From Pseudomonas oryzihabitans (lineage in GTDB: Bacteria; Pseudomonadota; Gammaproteobacteria; Pseudomonadales; Pseudomonadaceae), in NCBI RefSeq assembly GCF_014522265.1, contig NZ_CP017024.1:1020001-1084000 (forward strand): DNA of 64,000 nt, in the 5' to 3' direction. The translations under genes were made by a program, and so were the position numbers. Below the pieces are notes generated by a model. The model ran no database searches, was not told the DNA's origin, and saw only the letters and a program-made list of their open reading frames with translations. Shown here piece after piece: positions 54,307 through 64,000 of this stretch (within the stretch, counting starts at the first letter, position 1; each line of letters begins with the position of its first letter).

Positions 54307-54373
54307 GGAGTCCTCCTGTGATAATGCCGGTGGGCGCGCCCGCGAATGGACGATGCCTTGATCGATGGCGCCT

Positions 54374-54401
54374 ATATGGGGCCGCCGGCCGGCGCTTCAA
54401 G
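54374..54401 (-). promoter_or_regulatory. Sigma-32 heat-shock promoter of grpE
   Basis: On the minus strand CTTGAA (54401-54396), a 14-bp spacer, then CCCCATAT (54381-54374). This matches the RpoH consensus exactly in both boxes. grpE starts about 70 bp downstream. Together with the dnaK promoter it places grpE-dnaK-dnaJ under heat-shock control. Confidence 0.93.
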
Positions 54402-54432
54402 AGCTGTATGGATTGCCAGTGCCCGAGAGGCA

Positions 54433-54448
54433 CTGTATAAACAACCAG
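54433..54448 (+). promoter_or_regulatory. LexA operator (SOS box) of recN
   Basis: CTGTATAAACAACCAG matches the LexA consensus CTGT-N8-ACAG except for one base in the right half (CCAG). It lies 25 bp upstream of the recN start codon. recN is a classical SOS gene, so the site is very likely functional. Confidence 0.82.
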
Positions 54449-54472
54449 AAAACCGCTTTCGGAGATCGTCGC

Positions 54473-56140
54473 ATGCTGGTGCATCTGTCCGTCCGCAACT
54501 ACGCCATCGTCGAACACCTCGACCTCGACCTCGAGCGCGGCATGACCGTGATCACCGGCGAAACCGGCGCCGGCAAGTCCATCATGCTCGATGCCCTCGG
54601 CCTCACCCTGGGCGACCGCGCCGACAGCGATGCGGTAAGGCCTGGCGCCGACAAGGCCGATGTCCTGGCCAGCTTCGACATCTCCGACATACCCGAGGCG
54701 CGCCAATGGCTCGCCGAGCGAGACCTGGAGCAGGACGGGCCCTGCCTGCTGCGCCGCGTCATCACCCGCGAAGGACGCTCGCGCGGCTATATCAATGGCT
54801 CGCCCTGCCCGCTGGCCGACCTCAAGACCCTCGGCGGTCTGCTGATCGACATCCACAACCAGCACGAACACCAATCGCTGCTCGGTCTCGATACCCATCG
54901 CCGCCTGCTGGACGAATACGCCGGCGCGGGCGAGCTGGTGCGCCAGGTGCAACTCGCCGCCCAGCGCTGGCGCCAGGTGCGCCAGGCCCTGGAGCGCCTG
55001 ACCCGCAACGGTGACGAGCAACGCGCCCGCCATCAGCTGCTCAGCTATCAGCTGGAAGAACTCGACAACCTCGCCCTGGTCGAGGGCGAGCTGCAGGCCC
55101 TGGAGCAGGAGCAGAGCGATCTGGCGAGTGCCGAGCACATCCTGCTGGCCTGCCGCCAGGCCATGGACCTCTGTACCGAGAACGAGCAGGGCAATGCCCA
55201 GTCAGCGCTCAATGCCAGCGTGGCACGCCTGACTGCCTTCGACCGCCCGCCTGCGCAGATCCAGGAAGCCAGCAACCTGCTCGCCTCCGCGCAGATCCAG
55301 ATCGAGGAGGCGATGAACGAACTCAATCGCTTCGTCGATCATTTCGAAGCCGACCCGGAGCGCCAGCAGGCGGTACAGGAGCGTCTCGACAGCGTTTACA
55401 GCCTCGCCCGCAAGCATCGCGTGCAACCCGAAGCCCTGCTGGAGCTGCACGAACAGCTGCGCAACGAACTGCAATCGCTGGATGCCGACGACGTCGCTCT
55501 GGAGCGCCTGCAGGAAGAGCTGGCCGCCTTCGAGCGCCACTACCAGGAAAAGGCCGGCGAATTGAGCCGTCTGCGCGAGCAACGGGCGCCGGAGCTGGCC
55601 GCAGCGGTCGAAACCGAAATGCAGCGCCTGGGCATGCCAGGTGGCCGCTTCAGCATCACCCTCTCGCCGGGCAGCACCGGCGAACCTCAGCCGGTGGGCA
55701 ACGAGGGGGTCGAATTCCGCGTCAGCGCCAACCCGGGCCAGCCCCTGCGCCCACTGGCAAAGGTCGCTTCCGGTGGCGAACTGTCACGGATCAGCCTGGC
55801 CATCCAGGTCATCACCGCCCAGACCTCGCGCACGCCCACGCTGGTGTTCGACGAAGTGGACGTCGGCATCGGCGGCCCGACCGCCGAGGTGGTCGGCCAG
55901 CTGCTGCGGCAGCTGGGCGAGCGCGGCCAGGTACTGACGGTCACCCACCTGCCCCAGGTAGCGGCCCAGGGGCATCAGCATCTTTTCGTGCACAAGGAGC
56001 GCGGCACCGACGAGACCCGTACGGCGGTTGCAAAACTGGACCGGGCGCGCCGTGTGGAGGAAGTGGCGCGCATGCTCGGCGGCGTCGACCTTACCCGCGA
56101 ATCCCTCGCCCATGCCCGCAAGCTGGTGGTCAGCCGCTAG
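54473..56140 (+). CDS. recN: DNA repair protein RecN
   Basis: An SMC-like ATPase for double-strand break repair, 555 residues. Walker A is in [16 protein letters not shown] (residues about 29-44), the central coiled coils flank residues 160-360, and the C-terminal signature [13 protein letters not shown] and Walker [13 protein letters not shown] are intact, with [14 protein letters not shown] following. ATG at 54473 ([16 protein letters not shown]) has GGAG upstream; the open frame further upstream crosses the LexA box and is rejected. Confidence 0.97.
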   Translation: MLVHLSVRNYAIVEHLDLDLERGMTVITGETGAGKSIMLDALGLTLGDRADSDAVRPGADKADVLASFDISDIPEARQWLAERDLEQDGPCLLRRVITREGRSRGYINGSPCPLADLKTLGGLLIDIHNQHEHQSLLGLDTHRRLLDEYAGAGELVRQVQLAAQRWRQVRQALERLTRNGDEQRARHQLLSYQLEELDNLALVEGELQALEQEQSDLASAEHILLACRQAMDLCTENEQGNAQSALNASVARLTAFDRPPAQIQEASNLLASAQIQIEEAMNELNRFVDHFEADPERQQAVQERLDSVYSLARKHRVQPEALLELHEQLRNELQSLDADDVALERLQEELAAFERHYQEKAGELSRLREQRAPELAAAVETEMQRLGMPGGRFSITLSPGSTGEPQPVGNEGVEFRVSANPGQPLRPLAKVASGGELSRISLAIQVITAQTSRTPTLVFDEVDVGIGGPTAEVVGQLLRQLGERGQVLTVTHLPQVAAQGHQHLFVHKERGTDETRTAVAKLDRARRVEEVARMLGGVDLTRESLAHARKLVVSR

Positions 56141-56155
56141 ATGCGGGCTGGCAAC

Positions 56156-56196
56156 AGACATGAAAAAGGCGACTCGGAGTCGCCTTTTTCATGTCT
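56156..56196. terminator. Bidirectional terminator between recN and fur
   Basis: A perfect 20-bp inverted repeat with a single central base: AGACATGAAAAAGGCGACTC, G, then its reverse complement. The functional core is GGCGACTC/GAGTCGCC flanked by A5 and T5, so it ends both recN (+) and fur (-) transcripts. Confidence 0.95.
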
Positions 56197-56202
56197 GGAT
56201 CT

Positions 56203-56607
56203 TCACTTGCGCTGACGGATGTACAGCACGAGGTTGTGATCGACCAGCTCGAAACCATGCTCTTCGACGATCTCGCGCTGACGCTTTTCGATCGAGGCAT
56301 CGGTGAACTCGATGACTTCGCCGGTATCCACATCCACCATGTGATCGTGATGTCCGGTGTCGGCCAACTCGAACACGGCGTGACCGCCATCGAAATTGTG
56401 GCGCACCACCAGGCCGGCCGCTTCGAACTGGGTAAGGACCCGATAGACCGTTGCCAGCCCCACGTCCTCGCCTGCTTCCATCAGCGCCTTGTAAACGTCT
56501 TCAGCGCTCATGTGGCGCTGCTCGGTGGTGTCCAGCATCTGCAATATCTTGACGCGCGGCAGGGTCACTTTCAGACCCGCTTTGCGGAGTTCGTTGTTCT
56601 CTACCAT
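56203..56607 (-). CDS. fur: Ferric uptake regulator Fur
   Basis: The Fe(II)-dependent repressor of iron uptake, 134 residues. The winged-helix DNA-binding domain ([43 protein letters not shown]) is followed by the metal-binding dimerisation domain with [17 protein letters not shown] and [11 protein letters not shown]. It lacks the CxxC pairs of the E. coli protein, as P. aeruginosa Fur does. ATG at 56607. Divergent from bamE (omlA), the pseudomonad arrangement. Confidence 0.97.
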   Translation of the reverse strand: MVENNELRKAGLKVTLPRVKILQMLDTTEQRHMSAEDVYKALMEAGEDVGLATVYRVLTQFEAAGLVVRHNFDGGHAVFELADTGHHDHMVDVDTGEVIEFTDASIEKRQREIVEEHGFELVDHNLVLYIRQRK

Positions 56608-56630
56608 GCTCTTTCTCGGTGCCGAGTGCT

Positions 56631-56659
56631 TTCGCAGCCCTCGGGAATACGGGTATGAT
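56631..56659 (+). promoter_or_regulatory. Probable sigma-70 promoter of bamE (omlA)
   Basis: TTCGCA (56631-56636), a 17-bp spacer and TATGAT (56654-56659): four of six and five of six matches to consensus. It lies 42 bp upstream of the bamE start and within the short fur-bamE divergent gap. Confidence 0.55.
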
Positions 56660-56701
56660 CGGTGCTTCGTTGCCCAGCAAGATAGTGGAAGTCTCCCACC
56701 G

Positions 56702-57241
56702 ATGCAAAACCTCAAGCAAACGCTGACCGGGCTCTCTCTGATGGGCCTAGCCATGCTCGCCGGCTGCTCTCTGCCGGGGGTTTACAAGATCGACATCCAG
56801 CAGGGCAACGTCGTCACCCAGGACATGATAGACCAGTTGCGCCCCGGAATGACCCGACAACAGGTCCGGTTTATCATGGGCTCGCCGCTGATCCAGGACA
56901 CCTTCCATCCCAATCGCTGGGACTATCTGTACAGCCTGCAGGCCGCCGGTGGTCAGCGGAAACAAGAGCGTGTCAGCCTGGTGTTCAACGGTGACAACCA
57001 GTTGAGTAGCCTGGCTGGCGATTTCATGCCCGGCACCAGCCGTGAACAGCAGATCATGGGTACCGACAGTGGTACCAGTATGGATCCCACCGCGCCGGCG
57101 CAACCCGCTGCTGCGCCTGCTGCGACACCGGAAACGCCCGCCGTGCCCGGCTCGACCGAAGACACTATCCAGAAAGAGATCGATAGCGCTCGGCCGGCTG
57201 CCATCCCGACTCCCGACCGCATCCGTACCGACGGTCAGTGA
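56702..57241 (+). CDS. bamE: Outer membrane protein assembly factor BamE (OmlA)
   Basis: A lipoprotein of the BAM complex, 179 residues. The signal peptide ends in lipobox LAGCS (MGLAMLAGC), followed by the SmpA/OmlA domain ([46 protein letters not shown]). A Pro/Ala-rich C-terminal tail of about 60 residues is longer than in E. coli BamE (113 residues) but usual for the pseudomonad OmlA type. ATG at 56702. Confidence 0.94.
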   Translation: MQNLKQTLTGLSLMGLAMLAGCSLPGVYKIDIQQGNVVTQDMIDQLRPGMTRQQVRFIMGSPLIQDTFHPNRWDYLYSLQAAGGQRKQERVSLVFNGDNQLSSLAGDFMPGTSREQQIMGTDSGTSMDPTAPAQPAAAPAATPETPAVPGSTEDTIQKEIDSARPAAIPTPDRIRTDGQ

Positions 57242-57248
57242 TCTCCAG

Positions 57249-57554
57249 CTAGAGGCCAGTCTTGGCTCTGGCCTTTTCGGCCCGCCGCTTGCGACTCTCC
57301 TTGGGATCCGCAAGCAGCGGGCGGTAGATCTCGACCCGTTCGCCTTCCAGCAGCTTCCTTTCTTCCGGCTTGGCGACCTGCTTGCCAAAGATGCCGACCC
57401 GATAGCCTTCGCGCTGCTCTGGCGTCAGCTGGTCGAGCAGACCCGAAGCCAGCACGGCCTGCGCGACCGTGGCGCCCTCCTCCAGCTCCAGCCTCAATAG
57501 CCATTGCCGCTCCGGCAGCGCCAGTGCCACCTCGATGGCGAGACGCTCAGCCAT
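57249..57554 (-). CDS. rnfH: RnfH family ubiquitin-fold protein
   Basis: A 101-residue protein of the UPF0125/RnfH family with a beta-grasp fold: MAERLAIEVALALPERQWLL, the VGIFGKQVAKPEERKLLEGERVEIYRPLLADPKESRKRRA motif in part. Its biochemical role is unsettled. It overlaps the end of ratA by eight bases and is the second gene of the ratA-rnfH pair, an arrangement conserved widely in gammaproteobacteria. Confidence 0.9.
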   Translation of the reverse strand: MAERLAIEVALALPERQWLLRLELEEGATVAQAVLASGLLDQLTPEQREGYRVGIFGKQVAKPEERKLLEGERVEIYRPLLADPKESRKRRAEKARAKTGL

Positions 57555-57981
57555 AGAGGGCTCGGGCACGCTGGCAGAAGGCATCCACCATGGTATTGGC
57601 CGCCTGATTGAACAGCGGGCCCAGGGTCGCGCGCACGATGGCGCTGTCGTATTCGAAGGACAGATCCAGCGAGATCTTGCAGGCCTTGTCGCCCAGTGCC
57701 TTGAATGTCCAGACGCCATGCAGCTGCTTGAAGGGCCCCTTCTCCAGATCCATGGTGATGGACTCGTCCGGCACCAGGGTATTGCGGGTCGTGAACTGCT
57801 GACTGAGGCCGCCCTTGGCCACGGTGAGACCGGCGCGCATCAGCCCTTCGTTCTGCTCCAGAATCTGGGCGGACGAGCACCACGGCAGGAACTCCGGATA
57901 ACGGTCCACGTCATTAACCAGCGCATAGAGCGCTGAAGCAGGATAGGGAAGCAACGCCGAACGTTGGATGTGCGAGCTCAT
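57547..57981 (-). CDS. ratA: RatA/Coq10-type START-domain protein
   Basis: A 144-residue protein of the polyketide cyclase/START family: SALLPYPASALYALVNDVDRYPEFLPWC at the N terminus is the family hallmark. E. coli RatA was described as a toxin blocking 70S formation, while homologues such as eukaryotic Coq10 bind ubiquinone; sequence alone does not decide which applies. It overlaps rnfH and is divergent from smpB. ATG at 57981 is preceded by GAGGTTCCG. Confidence 0.9.
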   Translation of the reverse strand: MSSHIQRSALLPYPASALYALVNDVDRYPEFLPWCSSAQILEQNEGLMRAGLTVAKGGLSQQFTTRNTLVPDESITMDLEKGPFKQLHGVWTFKALGDKACKISLDLSFEYDSAIVRATLGPLFNQAANTMVDAFCQRARALYG

Positions 57982-58153
57982 CGGAACCTCGTAGAATAGC
58001 GATATCGGTGTCGGACCTTGAATTTGAGGGCGGCGCTCGCATTTTACTCCCGCACCAGCCTGCCACGGTCCAGAACCGCGGTATTGTCCGTGTTTGCTCA
58101 TACCCGCTCAAGCGCGTGGCGACATTTCCCCCGACTCGCTGTACCCTGGAATC

Positions 58154-58630
58154 ATGGCCAAGCAAAAGAAAGTCTCCCCCGGTAGCATCGCGCAGAACAA
58201 GAAAGCGCTACACGAATACTTCGTCGACACCCGCTTCGAGGCAGGTGTTTCCCTGGCAGGCTGGGAGGTCAAGAGCCTAAGAGCCGGCAAGGCGCAGCTG
58301 ACCGACAGCTATGTGCTGCTCAAGGACGGCGAAGCCTGGCTGCTCGGTAGCCACATCACCCCGCTACAGACTGCCAGTACCCACGTCATCGCCGACCCCA
58401 CCCGCACCCGCAAGCTACTGCTGAACAAGCGCGAGCTGGGCAAGCTGTTCGGCGCGGTGCAGCAGAAGGGCTACGCCTGCGTAGCGCTGTCGCTCTACTG
58501 GAAAAAACACCTGGTCAAGTGCGAGATCGCCCTGGCCAAGGGCAAGAAGGAATTCGACAAGCGTGCCACTGAACGCGAGCGCGATTCCGACCGTGAGATC
58601 CAGCGCGCCATCCGCAAGGACGCCAAGTAG
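58154..58630 (+). CDS. smpB: SsrA-binding protein SmpB
   Basis: Partner of tmRNA in trans-translation, 158 residues. Family features are present: [54 protein letters not shown]-like segment ([14 protein letters not shown]) and the basic C-terminal tail ([18 protein letters not shown]) that enters the decoding site. ATG at 58154. The gene for its RNA partner, ssrA, follows 82 bp downstream. Confidence 0.98.
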   Translation: MAKQKKVSPGSIAQNKKALHEYFVDTRFEAGVSLAGWEVKSLRAGKAQLTDSYVLLKDGEAWLLGSHITPLQTASTHVIADPTRTRKLLLNKRELGKLFGAVQQKGYACVALSLYWKKHLVKCEIALAKGKKEFDKRATERERDSDREIQRAIRKDAK

Positions 58631-58665
58631 CCAAGCGGCTAAAAAAACGTTTCGTCAGCAATGAC

Positions 58666-58694
58666 TTGCGCAGGACGGCTGGAATTCCTATAGT
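58666..58694 (+). promoter_or_regulatory. Sigma-70 promoter of ssrA
   Basis: TTGCGC (58666-58671), a 17-bp spacer and TATAGT (58689-58694). Transcription would start near 58701, about a dozen bases before the mature tmRNA 5' end at 58713, which fits RNase P processing. Confidence 0.75.
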
Positions 58695-58712
58695 GAACGA
58701 CCAGCAAGTTTT

Positions 58713-59064
58713 GGGGGCGATTAGGATTCGACGCCGGTAACGAAACTTGAGGGGCATGCCGAGCTGGTAGCAGAACTCGTAAATTCGCTGCTGCAAACTT
58801 ATAGTTGCCAACGACGACAACTACGCTCTAGCTGCTTAACGCGGCTAGCAGTCGCTAGGGATGCCTGTAAACCCGAAACGACTGTCAGATAGAACAGGAT
58901 CGCCGCCAAGTTCGCTGTAGACGTAACGGCTAAAACTTATACAGCTCGCCCAAAGCACCCTGCCCGTCGGGCCGCAATGGGTTAACTCAGTAGACAGGGC
59001 TAAGCATGTAGAACCGATAGCGGAGAGCTGGCGGACGGGGGTTCAAATCCCCCCGCCTCCACCA
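58713..59064 (+). ncRNA. ssrA: Transfer-messenger RNA (tmRNA)
   Basis: A 352-nt one-piece tmRNA. The 5' end GGGGGCGATTAGGATTCGAC pairs with the 3' end CGCCTCC-ACCA to form the Ala-tRNA-like acceptor, and GGTTCAAATCC is the T loop. The tag frame at 58807-58839 reads ANDDNYALAA and stop, the usual pseudomonad degradation tag. Together with the adjacent smpB it rescues stalled ribosomes. Confidence 0.98.
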
Positions 59065-59100
59065 AAAAGAAAGGGCAGCCACTGGCTGCCCTTTTTCTTT
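59065..59100. terminator. Terminator between ssrA and ssb
   Basis: GGGCAGCC-ACT-GGCTGCCC flanked by AAAGAAA and TTTTTCTTT: an eight-base GC stem extended by A/T pairs, usable in both directions between the convergent ssrA (+) and ssb (-). Confidence 0.93.
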
Positions 59101-59117
59101 GCCTGATCAACGAGGCC

Positions 59118-59672
59118 CTAGAAGGGAATGTCGTCGTCGAAGCTGTCGTAGTCCTGCTGAGCCGGCTGCTGCTGGGGCTTGGGCTGCTGCTGAGGACGAC
59201 TGTTGCCAGAGCCGGCATTGCCACCGTTGTCGTACTGCGGAGCCGACTGCTGGGGACGAGGGGCACGCTGCTGCTGGGGCGCAGGGGCGCTCTGGTTGTA
59301 TTCATCGTTGCCACCGGCATTGCCACCGCGGCCACCCAGCAACTGCATGTTGCCGTTGATATCGACCACGATTTCGGTGGTGTAGCGATCCTGACCGTCC
59401 TGACCCTGCCACTTGCGGGTACGCAGGCTGCCTTCGACATAGACCTGGGAGCCCTTGCGGATGTACTCGCCGGCGATCTCTGCCAGACGACCGAAGAACA
59501 CCACACGGTGCCATTCGGTGCGATCCTGCTGCTGGCCGGTCTGCTTGTCCTTCCAGCTTTCGCTGGTGGCCAGGGTGACATTGGTCACCGCATTGCCATT
59601 GGGCATGTAGCGGGTTTCGGGATCGGCGCCGGCATTGCCGACGAGGATGACTTTGTTGACGCCACGGGCCAT
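59118..59672 (-). CDS. ssb: Single-stranded DNA-binding protein
   Basis: A 184-residue SSB. The N-terminal OB fold (residues 1-110: [55 protein letters not shown]) is followed by a Gln/Pro/Gly-rich linker and the acidic tip DSFDDDIPF that recruits repair and replication partners. The gene order ssb-MFS-uvrA agrees with what I recall of P. aeruginosa. Confidence 0.98.
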   Translation of the reverse strand: MARGVNKVILVGNAGADPETRYMPNGNAVTNVTLATSESWKDKQTGQQQDRTEWHRVVFFGRLAEIAGEYIRKGSQVYVEGSLRTRKWQGQDGQDRYTTEIVVDINGNMQLLGGRGGNAGGNDEYNQSAPAPQQQRAPRPQQSAPQYDNGGNAGSGNSRPQQQPKPQQQPAQQDYDSFDDDIPF

Positions 59673-59697
59673 ATGAATCTCCTGATAGGGCTGTCGA

Positions 59698-61086
59698 TCA
59701 AGCGGCGACTGGCGTTTGGCTTACCAGTCGCTCCAGTTGCGCCCGATCGACGATTTTAGTATCGATCTTGATGTAGACGGCTTGTTCTTCCGCCACCATT
59801 ACCGCGTCGGTCACTCCGGCCAGGGCCAACAGGCGTCCGACCAATCCCTGGTCGTTGACTAGCGCGGGCGTAACCGGCAAACGCAGACTGGTGACATAGG
59901 GCGGTTCTCGCATCGTGCCAGCTACCACCGCCCATCCCAGGCAAAGCGCCGCACAACCCAGGAAGACGGTGGACAGGCCACCATGCTGGAACAGCCAGCC
60001 ACCGAGGATACCGCCCAATGCGGAACCAAGGAACTGACTGGTGGAATAGATCCCCATGGCGGTGCCCTTGCCGCCTGCAGGTGCCACCTTGCTCACCAGT
60101 GACGGCAGCGAGGCCTCCAGCAGGTTGAAGGCGGTAAAGAACACCACGATGCCAATGACCAGGGCCACCAGGCTGTCGCTGAAAAAGAAGAAGTACAGCT
60201 CGCAGAGCACCAGCACACTGATGGCACCCACCAGCACGCGCTTCATCCGTCGCTTCTTTTCACCATAGATGATGAAGGGAACCATGGCGAAGAAGCCGAC
60301 CACCAGTGCGGTCAGGTAAACCCACCAGTGCTCTTCCTTGGGCAGGCCGGCGTGTTCGGCGAGGGCCAGCGGCAGGACGACGAAACTGGCCATCAGCACA
60401 GCGTGCAGCGCCAGGATACCGAAGTCCAGCCGCAGCAGATCGCGATTGCGCAGGGTGGCGCCCAGCGCCTGGCGCGCCAGATTCGACTCTCGATGGGTGA
60501 AGGGCGAGGCCTGGTGAGGAACCAGGAACAGCACGATCAGCAAGCCGACCAGTGCCAGCCCGCAGGTCGCCCAGAACAGGCCGGCGAGACCATAGGCACG
60601 GGTCAGCAGCGGTCCGGCTACCATCGCCACGGCAAAGGACACGCCGATGCTCATGCCGATGGTAGCCATGGCCTTGGTGCGATGCTGCTCGCGGGTCTGA
60701 TCCGACAGCAGCGCCATGATGGCGGCCGAAATGGCACCGCCGCCCTGCACGATACGACCGGCGATAACGCCCCAGATCGAGTGGGCATTGGCGGCAATGG
60801 CGGCACCAAGGGCGAACACCAGCAGTCCACCAATGATGATGGGGCGGCGACCGATGCGATCGGACAGCGTCCCCAGGGGAATTTGCAGAAGCGCTTGGGT
60901 CAAACCATAGGCACCTATGGCCAGGCCAATCAGCGCCGGGGTGGCATCAGCCAACTCCTGACCATAGGTCGCCAGGACCGGGAGCACCATGAACATACCG
61001 AGCATACGAAAGGCGAAGACCAGAGCCAGCCCTAGGGCGGCACGGCGTTCGACGCCGTTCATGGCTTCACTGCGCTTGTCGAGCAT
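59698..61086 (-). CDS. yajR: YajR-like MFS transporter
   Basis: A 462-residue major facilitator with 12 transmembrane helices. [18 protein letters not shown] and [22 protein letters not shown] (motif A) match E. coli YajR closely. After helix 12 a soluble tail ([37 protein letters not shown]) corresponds to the ferredoxin-like YAM domain of YajR. The substrate is unknown, though it is annotated as a drug-efflux type carrier in relatives. ATG at 61086 is preceded by GAGG at seven bases. Divergent from uvrA across 269 bp. Confidence 0.88.
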   Translation of the reverse strand: MLDKRSEAMNGVERRAALGLALVFAFRMLGMFMVLPVLATYGQELADATPALIGLAIGAYGLTQALLQIPLGTLSDRIGRRPIIIGGLLVFALGAAIAANAHSIWGVIAGRIVQGGGAISAAIMALLSDQTREQHRTKAMATIGMSIGVSFAVAMVAGPLLTRAYGLAGLFWATCGLALVGLLIVLFLVPHQASPFTHRESNLARQALGATLRNRDLLRLDFGILALHAVLMASFVVLPLALAEHAGLPKEEHWWVYLTALVVGFFAMVPFIIYGEKKRRMKRVLVGAISVLVLCELYFFFFSDSLVALVIGIVVFFTAFNLLEASLPSLVSKVAPAGGKGTAMGIYSTSQFLGSALGGILGGWLFQHGGLSTVFLGCAALCLGWAVVAGTMREPPYVTSLRLPVTPALVNDQGLVGRLLALAGVTDAVMVAEEQAVYIKIDTKIVDRAQLERLVSQTPVAA

Positions 61087-61355
61087 TGATAATCCTCTCG
61101 TCGGCGACAGGCTTTTACGTCGCCACACAGCTTTAAAACAGTCGTGACAATGACCATTTAGGGAGGAAGCGGTGAAGATAGCCGAGCGCTCGTCCGAACG
61201 TTCCCGACCGCCAGGATCACGAACGCCCGATCACCGCTGTCGGGCCACCAATTTTACCAGCCTTACCCCCTCTCTCACAGGCGCGGCAGATAGCCGCAGC
61301 CCGGGACGAGACCTCTTTCCTATTGAAGCGCCGCCAAAACGAGGCAGAAGTCTAC

Positions 61356-64000
<2,645 letters not shown>

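Overview
The window is about 64 kb of GC-rich chromosome from a pseudomonad (genus Pseudomonas; I cannot fix the species). The evidence is the tmRNA tag ANDDNYALAA and the block rpsO-truB-rbfA-infB-nusA-rimP-tRNA(fMet)-tRNA(Leu)-secG-tpiA-glmM-folP-ftsH ... greA-carB-leuE-carA-dapB-dnaJ-dnaK-grpE / recN / fur / bamE / rnfH-ratA / smpB-ssrA, which runs in the order I remember from P. aeruginosa. The pcaQHG, ureEFG-hupE, bra/liv and ssb-MFS-uvrA groups are also typical of the genus. No prophage, transposase, CRISPR array or defence system was found.

Layout. 1-5.2 kb: cell-wall endopeptidase (cut by the window edge), anmK, erpA, hemJ, a short-chain dehydrogenase, hinT and coq7. 5.2-7.6 kb: protocatechuate 3,4-dioxygenase (pcaHG) with its LysR activator pcaQ and a perfect PcaQ box. 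7.7-11 kb: a FabR/DesT-type repressor and nickel/urease accessory genes ureE-ureF-ureG-hupE, with a 138-bp element with inverted ends after ureG. 11-16.8 kb: phosphoesterase lipoprotein plus ArnT-like glycosyltransferase, a DUF3455 protein, an ECF sigma/anti-sigma pair and ydfG. 17-23.8 kb: branched-chain amino acid ABC transporter (livJHMGF = braCDEFG) ending in an aconitase-X gene. 24.2-28.1 kb: L-pipecolate/lysine catabolism (amaA, amaB) with a divergent LysR gene. 28.2-44 kb: translation, RNA metabolism and envelope core genes. 44-50.4 kb: carbamoyl-phosphate synthesis and lysine biosynthesis. 50.4-54.3 kb: DnaK chaperone operon with two sigma-32 promoters. 54.4-59.1 kb: SOS gene recN, fur, bamE, rnfH-ratA, smpB and tmRNA. 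59.1-64 kb: ssb, a YajR-like transporter, and uvrA, which runs off the right edge.

Quality warning. Four genes (amaB, pnp, ftsH, grpE) are each broken by the apparent loss of one base in a short G/C homopolymer, and adding one base restores family length in every case. The shared pattern in unrelated and partly essential genes points to sequencing or assembly error rather than real pseudogenes. Separately, rlmE (ftsJ), expected between ftsH and yhbY, is absent and a 543-bp stretch without a recognisable gene lies in its place. This is mostly ordinary core genome; the items most worth a second look are the aconitase-X/transporter operon, the rlmE gap, the PcaQ box, the carA leader and the 138-bp element.
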